From CAZVJU01 sp964627195 (GTDB lineage: Bacteria; Patescibacteriota; Microgenomatia; UBA8517): a stretch of 15,550 nucleotides of DNA. The notes beneath the pieces are model-generated. The model worked only from the letters and a program-made list of their open reading frames with translations, made no database searches and was not told the origin of the DNA. The position numbers were made by a program, and so were the translations under genes. Positions 11,625 through 15,550 of this stretch are shown piece by piece (the stretch's first letter is position 1; every line of letters begins with the position of its first letter). The stretch is taken from positions 1 through 15,550 of the forward strand of contig CAZVJU010000026.1 in NCBI GenBank assembly GCA_964627195.1. Reading direction: 5' to 3'.

Positions 11625-11936
11625 TTACATTTTGATCTCGATGCTGACTCCTGCTGGGAGATCTAAGTTGGAGAGGGAGTCAATTGTTCTGCCTGTGGGC
11701 TCGAGAATGTCAACTAATCTTTTATGAACCAAAACCTCAAAATGTTCCTGGGCGTTTTTAATACCTCGGGAAGTTGCAGGAATAACAGGAATTAAAGTTC
11801 TTTTGGTTGGGAGAGGAATGGGGCCTTTTATTTTTGCGCCTGTTGCCATGGCAGTATCGATAATTTTAAGCACTGCTTCATCGATCACTCGGTGATCGTA
11901 GCTTTTTAGCTTTACTCTGAGTCTTCCTCCTGCCAT
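11625..11936 (-). CDS. rpsJ: 30S ribosomal protein S10 (uS10, NusE)
   Basis: S10 is part of the 30S head and also acts as NusE in transcription antitermination. All 103 residues fit the family: RLRVKLKSYDHRVIDEAVLKI (5-25), GPIPLPTKRTLIPVIPATSRGIKNAQEHFEVLVHKRLVDIL (38-78), then SLSNLDLPAGVSIEIKM. TAGGAG lies a few bases before the ATG, a Shine-Dalgarno with short spacing. It lies downstream of the tuf terminator and has no clear promoter, so it probably depends on readthrough. The usual next gene, rplC, is 4.2 kb away behind the accessory island, so rpsJ is the last gene of its transcript here. No terminator was found after it. Confidence 0.96.
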   Translation of the reverse strand: MAGGRLRVKLKSYDHRVIDEAVLKIIDTAMATGAKIKGPIPLPTKRTLIPVIPATSRGIKNAQEHFEVLVHKRLVDILEPTGRTIDSLSNLDLPAGVSIEIKM

Positions 11937-11955
11937 AAGCTCCTAGTTAAGGTAC

Positions 11956-11979
11956 AAAAAACCCCGATTGTTATCGGGG
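11956..11979 (-). terminator. Intrinsic terminator after tuf
   Basis: On the minus strand CCCCGAT-AACA-ATCGGGG (11962-11979) is followed by TTTTTT (11956-11961), 17 nt after the tuf stop and 19 nt before the rpsJ ATG. The stem is a perfect 7 bp. It probably lowers rpsJ expression relative to tuf rather than cutting it off, as no rpsJ promoter is seen. Confidence 0.88.
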
Positions 11980-11995
11980 TGTACTATTAAAAAAA

Positions 11996-13195
11996 CTAAG
12001 CAATAATCTTAGTTATTACTCCGGCTCCGACTGTCTGTCCACCTTCGCGGATTGCAAATCGCAAACCTTCTTCACTTGCTACGGGCTGAATAAGCTTAAC
12101 TTTCATCTTTGCGGAATCTCCGGGCATAACCATTTCAATGCCTTCGGGAAGAGTAACTTCGCCTGTAACATCAGCAGTTCGTATATAAAACTGCGGTTTG
12201 TAGCCTGTGAAGAAAGGAGTATGCCGTCCGCCCTCCTCTTTGCTAAGAATATATACTTCTGCCTCAAACTCGGTGTGAGGAGTAACTGAACCCGGTTTGG
12301 CTAAGACCTCTCCGCGTTCAACCTCGTCCTTTTCAACTCCGCGCAGAAGTACTCCGACATTGTCTCCTGCCTGAGTTTCATCAAGAGTTTTTCTGAACAT
12401 TTCAAGCCCAGTTACAACAATCTTTTTGGTTTCTTTTAATCCGACTCGTTCTACTTCTTCGTTAAGTTTGAGGCTACCGCGCTCGACACGCCCAGTGGCA
12501 ACAGTTCCGCGGCCTTTGATGGAAAAAACATCCTCTACCGGCATAAGGAATGGTTTATCTGTCTCACGTTTCGGCTCGGGGATAAAGTCATCTACTGCCT
12601 TTACAAGTTCAAGAATTTGCCTCTCTGCTTCAGCATCGCCTTCTAGGGCTTTGAGTGCTGAAACTTTGATTATTGGAGTTTCGTCTCCCGGATATTGATA
12701 TTTCTTGAGTAAGTCCCGAATGTCTGCCTCAACCAACTCTATAATTTCCGGATCGTCAACTGCATCAATTTTATTTAATGCAACTACAAGTGCCGGAACA
12801 TTTACCTGTCGGGCTAAAATAATGTGCTCTCGTGTCTGAGGCATAGGCCCGTCAGGAGCGGAAACAACCAAAATAGCGCCGTCCATCTGAGCGGCACCAG
12901 TGATCATGTTCTTGATGTAATCTGCGTGTCCCGGAGCATCGATGTGAGCATAGTGACGTTTGTCTGTTTCGTACTCGACATGAGTAATATTTATTGTAAC
13001 TCCCCTCTCTTTCTCTTCAGGAGCGTTATCAATTTCATCAAATTTGTAAGCTTTAGTTTTGTTTCCTGGTTGTTTGGATAAAACAGTAGTAATCGCTGAA
13101 GTTAATGTAGTTTTACCATGGTCAACATGACCAATGGTTCCCACATTAATGTGGGGCTTTGTCCTCTCAAATTTTTGTTTTGTATCTCCTGCCAT
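11996..13195 (-). CDS. tuf: Elongation factor Tu
   Basis: EF-Tu carries aminoacyl-tRNA to the ribosomal A site as a GTP complex. G motifs are canonical: GHVDHGKT (22-29), RGVTI (64-68), DAPGH (86-90), NKID (141-144), SAL (179-181). Domains 2 and 3 follow, with GRGTVATGRVERG, LRGVEKDEVERGEVLAKPG and the end GLRFAIREGGQTVGAGVITKI. The length of 399 residues is normal. The start MAGDTKQKFERTKPHINVGTIGHVDHGKT is typical in length. No Shine-Dalgarno is visible. It has its own promoter(s) in the 129-nt gap after fusA and a terminator right after its stop, so it can be expressed independently of the flanking genes. Confidence 0.98.
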   Translation of the reverse strand: MAGDTKQKFERTKPHINVGTIGHVDHGKTTLTSAITTVLSKQPGNKTKAYKFDEIDNAPEEKERGVTINITHVEYETDKRHYAHIDAPGHADYIKNMITGAAQMDGAILVVSAPDGPMPQTREHIILARQVNVPALVVALNKIDAVDDPEIIELVEADIRDLLKKYQYPGDETPIIKVSALKALEGDAEAERQILELVKAVDDFIPEPKRETDKPFLMPVEDVFSIKGRGTVATGRVERGSLKLNEEVERVGLKETKKIVVTGLEMFRKTLDETQAGDNVGVLLRGVEKDEVERGEVLAKPGSVTPHTEFEAEVYILSKEEGGRHTPFFTGYKPQFYIRTADVTGEVTLPEGIEMVMPGDSAKMKVKLIQPVASEEGLRFAIREGGQTVGAGVITKIIA

Positions 13196-13229
13196 ATTTT
13201 AAGTCTTTTAAAATCTGTGAACAGTGATT

Positions 13230-13258
13230 AGTATATCAATCTCTTTACAAAGAAACAA
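13230..13258 (-). promoter_or_regulatory. Possible second tuf promoter (P2)
   Basis: On the minus strand TTGTTT (13253-13258), 17 nt, TATACT (13230-13235). The -10 is good and the -35 weak. It would give a leader of about 28 nt. It lies downstream of the hairpin at 13257-13273, which would be skipped by transcripts from it. Confidence 0.4.
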
Positions 13259-13273
13259 GGGCAACTTGCCCTT
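13257..13273 (-). other. Hairpin in the tuf leader
   Basis: AAGGGCAA-C-TTGCCCTT is a perfect 8-bp inverted repeat with a one-base centre; in RNA the loop would open to about 3-5 nt. On the minus strand it is followed by the T-rich TGTTTCTTTG, an imperfect terminator-like tail. It lies just after the expected P1 start (about 13277), so it could act as a 5' stabilising hairpin or a weak attenuator. Confidence 0.5.
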
Positions 13274-13283
13274 ATTAGGCTGA

Positions 13284-13313
13284 ATTATACTTGAGGCTAT
13301 TCAAGCCTGTCAA
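13284..13313 (-). promoter_or_regulatory. Main tuf promoter (P1)
   Basis: On the minus strand a consensus TTGACA (13308-13313), 18 nt, and consensus TATAAT (13284-13289). The spacer contains an AGGCT/AGCCT inverted repeat. Expected start is about 13277, with a leader of about 80 nt. An 8-bp inverted repeat, AGTGATTA (13223-13230) and TAATCACT (13314-13321), brackets the whole promoter-leader segment. Confidence 0.85.
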
Positions 13314-13324
13314 TAATCACTTTT

Positions 13325-15496
13325 TTATGACCTATGAAACCCTGTTGTGGTTTTTTGTGCAATCAAGTTGGCTGCTACATTTGCCGGAACTTCTTCGTAA
13401 TGGCTTGGCTCCATATAAAAGCTTGCACGCCCCTGTGTAAGAGATCGAAGTTTAGTCGCATACCCAGGAACTTCTGCTAGGGGCACAAGTCCGAGTATTA
13501 CTGTCATATTTCCTCTTTTTTCTGTTCCTTGAATCTGGGCCCGTTTACTGGATAAATCCCCGATAACATCGCCCATAGATTCATCCGGAGTCGTAACCTC
13601 AATTTTCATTATCGGCTCGAGTAGAATCATATCTGCTTTCTTTGCTGCTTCTTCTACAGCCAAAGATCCGGCAATCTTGAAAGCAATTTCAGAAGAATCA
13701 ACATCATGATAACTTCCGTCATACACAACCACTTTCATATCTGTCATCGGAAACCCTGCCAAAATACCGTTTTCCAGCTTTTCGCGGACGCCTTTTTCAA
13801 TTGCGGGAACAAATTCGGAAGGAATCGAAGCGCCTTTGATTTCGGATTTCCATTCATAGCCTTCACCGCGACCCTTGGGTTCAACACGCAGGAAACAATG
13901 CCCGTACTGTCCCCGGCCGCCGGTTTGACGAATATATCTACCCTCTCCCTGGGCAATCTTTTTAATCGTTTCTTTATAAGCAACTTGCGGCACCCCCGTT
14001 TTTGCATCAACATTAAATTCCCTTTTCATCCGATCAACTAAAATCTCAAGCTGCAACTCACCCATACCTGAAATTATCGTTTGCCCTGTTTCGTGATTGG
14101 CTTTAATTTTGAAAGTCGGATCCTCATCGGAAAGTTTTTGAAGTGCAAGTCCCATTTTTTCCTGATCGGATTTGGTAGCCGGCTCAATTGCTAAGGATAT
14201 AACAGGCTCGGGAAAACTTATTGATTCCAGCAAAATTGGATGATTGGGGTGAGAAAGAGAATTACCGGTTGTAGTTTCCCTTATACCAACCGCGGCAACA
14301 ATTTCTCCCGCGAAAGCCCGGTCTACCAACTCTCTCTGATCTGCGTGAAGTAAAACCAGCTTGCCTATTCTTTCCTGCTTTTGCTTGGAAACATTGTAAA
14401 TAACTTCTCCTGCTTTGACAGTCCCTGAATATACCCTCATATACACAAGTCTCCCTACATGTGGATCAGTAACCACTTTAAAGGCCAAGGCTGAAAAAGG
14501 AACATCATTTTTCGGTTCTCTAAGCTCTTTTTCATTAGTCTTTGGATTTACCCCTTCAATCGCCGGAAGATCGATAGGAGAAGGTAGATATTCTACAACC
14601 GCGTCAAGAAGTAGCTGTACTGTGGCAGTTCTATTATCCCCTCCAAGGATTGGGAAAAATTTCACCGCAATAACGCCGCGTCTTATTGCCCTTTTTATAT
14701 CAGCTTCGGATAAATCCTTGCCTTCGAGATATTTGGAGAGAGTTTCATCATCAAATTCGGCGACTTTCTCAATAAGTACATCCCGGTACTTTTTCGCTTC
14801 AGAGAGAAGCTCTGCCGGTATTTCTTCCTCAGTTAGTTTATTATCCTCAGTTGCCTTATACGTAAAAGCTTTCATTTTAATTAGATCGATAACTCCAGTT
14901 AGATCATGCTCCAAACCGATTGGAATTTGAACCGGGGCGGCATCTGCTCCCAAACGGTCTTTGATTGAGGCAATTGAACCCTCAAAATCAGCTCCGATAA
15001 GATTGAGTTTATTTAAAATACAAATTCGTGGAACATGATATCTGTCTGCCTGTCGCCAGACAGTCTCAGATTGGGATTCAACTCCGGTCCTGCCGTCAAA
15101 AACCATAACCGCTCCGTCCAAAACCCGCAAAGACCGCTCAACTTCGGCCGTAAAGTCAATGTGGCCTGGGGTATCGATAATATTCACCCTATAATGGCCG
15201 TTGGGAATAGCCGACCCTGTTTGCAAATCCCAAAATGTGGTAATAGCAGCAGAAACAATAGTAATCCCGCGCTCCCTCTCCTGAGCCATCCAATCAGTCA
15301 CAGTTGTTCCTTCATCCACAGATCCTTGTTTGTAAGTTTTCCCAGTCTCGAAAAGAATTCGCTCGGTGGTTGTGGTTTTACCGGCATCGATGTGAGCAAT
15401 AATTCCTATATTTCGAATTTTCTCCAACGGAACATCACGGTCCTTGGTGACCGTCATAACCATCGCCGCTTTTTTCTTTGCAACTTGTGCTGGCAT
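13325..15496 (-). CDS. fusA: Elongation factor G with altered G4 and G5 motifs
   Basis: EF-G drives GTP-dependent translocation and, with RRF, ribosome recycling. All five domains are present in 723 residues: G1 AHIDAGKT (34-41), G2 RERGITI, G3 DTPGH (108-112), then domain II (HVGRLVYMRVYSGTV), domain III (GMGELQLEILVDRM) and domains IV-V with GRGQYGH and VEVTTPDE-like segments. Two nucleotide-binding motifs are not standard. G4 reads NKLN (162-165) instead of NKxD, with codon AAT at 15002-15004. The G5 region reads LGGDNRT (284-290) where GSAFKNK is usual. G1-G3 are intact, so hydrolysis chemistry looks preserved while base recognition may differ. The start is the first ATG; Met12 or Met14 are possible alternatives, and no Shine-Dalgarno is seen. 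About 14 N-terminal residues exceed the usual start. Confidence 0.96.
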   Translation of the reverse strand: MPAQVAKKKAAMVMTVTKDRDVPLEKIRNIGIIAHIDAGKTTTTERILFETGKTYKQGSVDEGTTVTDWMAQERERGITIVSAAITTFWDLQTGSAIPNGHYRVNIIDTPGHIDFTAEVERSLRVLDGAVMVFDGRTGVESQSETVWRQADRYHVPRICILNKLNLIGADFEGSIASIKDRLGADAAPVQIPIGLEHDLTGVIDLIKMKAFTYKATEDNKLTEEEIPAELLSEAKKYRDVLIEKVAEFDDETLSKYLEGKDLSEADIKRAIRRGVIAVKFFPILGGDNRTATVQLLLDAVVEYLPSPIDLPAIEGVNPKTNEKELREPKNDVPFSALAFKVVTDPHVGRLVYMRVYSGTVKAGEVIYNVSKQKQERIGKLVLLHADQRELVDRAFAGEIVAAVGIRETTTGNSLSHPNHPILLESISFPEPVISLAIEPATKSDQEKMGLALQKLSDEDPTFKIKANHETGQTIISGMGELQLEILVDRMKREFNVDAKTGVPQVAYKETIKKIAQGEGRYIRQTGGRGQYGHCFLRVEPKGRGEGYEWKSEIKGASIPSEFVPAIEKGVREKLENGILAGFPMTDMKVVVYDGSYHDVDSSEIAFKIAGSLAVEEAAKKADMILLEPIMKIEVTTPDESMGDVIGDLSSKRAQIQGTEKRGNMTVILGLVPLAEVPGYATKLRSLTQGRASFYMEPSHYEEVPANVAANLIAQKTTTGFHRS

Positions 15497-15550
15497 ATTT
15501 AAAAGATAATTAAGAGATTAAGTTATTAAGTGATTACGTTTAAAACTAAT

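Overview
The window is a bacterial chromosome segment carrying the fused str / S10 / spc ribosomal-protein cluster. All translation genes lie on the minus strand, in transcription order fusA, tuf, rpsJ, [4.15 kb insertion], rplC, rplD, rplW, rplB, rpsS, rplV, rpsC, rplP, rpmC, rpsQ, rplN, rplX, rplE, rpsN, rpsH. The DNA is AT-rich. Shine-Dalgarno motifs are scarce: clear ones precede only rpsJ, rpsN and the gene at 7690-8604. Several ribosomal proteins carry low-complexity tails. These traits would fit a reduced-genome lineage such as the Candidate Phyla Radiation (Patescibacteria, perhaps Microgenomates). That placement is an inference from gene style only; no 16S rRNA gene is present.

Layout from the right edge: fusA (13325-15496); a promoter-rich gap; tuf (11996-13195) with its own sigma70-type promoter and an intrinsic terminator; rpsJ (11625-11936); then an accessory island (about 7472-11624) between rpsJ and rplC, which are normally adjacent. 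The island holds a plus-strand set: a Phd/YefM-type antitoxin, a PIN-domain toxin, Maf, a helical protein of unknown function, and a decayed second maf 3' end. Divergent from it are two minus-strand genes: a winged-helix plus Nudix protein and a 304-residue protein of unknown function. Left of the island, rplC restarts the cluster behind a new promoter and a leader that ends in a terminator-like hairpin. The cluster then runs without another recognisable promoter to the left edge.

The most unusual signals are these. (1) A family of near-identical hairpins (arms CT[A/G]ACTTTCTTT and complement, 3-nt loops) sits in four intercistronic gaps, with matched base changes in both arms. A fifth copy has its arms 77 nt apart. 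(2) That long copy lies exactly where the first ~28 residues of L2 should be encoded, and L2 lacks them. (3) EF-G has NKLN instead of NKxD in its G4 motif and no recognisable SA[F/L]K in G5, while EF-Tu next to it is canonical. (4) The toxin-antitoxin promoter holds a perfect palindrome with a TGTACA core between -35 and -10, the core known from YefM operators. Its predicted transcript would start at or next to the start codon.

Functionally, the minus-strand genes supply two elongation factors and 16 ribosomal proteins. The inserted genes deal with mRNA cleavage or stress (PIN toxin), non-canonical nucleotide hydrolysis (Maf, Nudix) and perhaps transcription control (winged helix). Coordinates of rplC, rplE, rplP, rpsN and the Nudix gene use internal starts, chosen for the reasons given in each entry.
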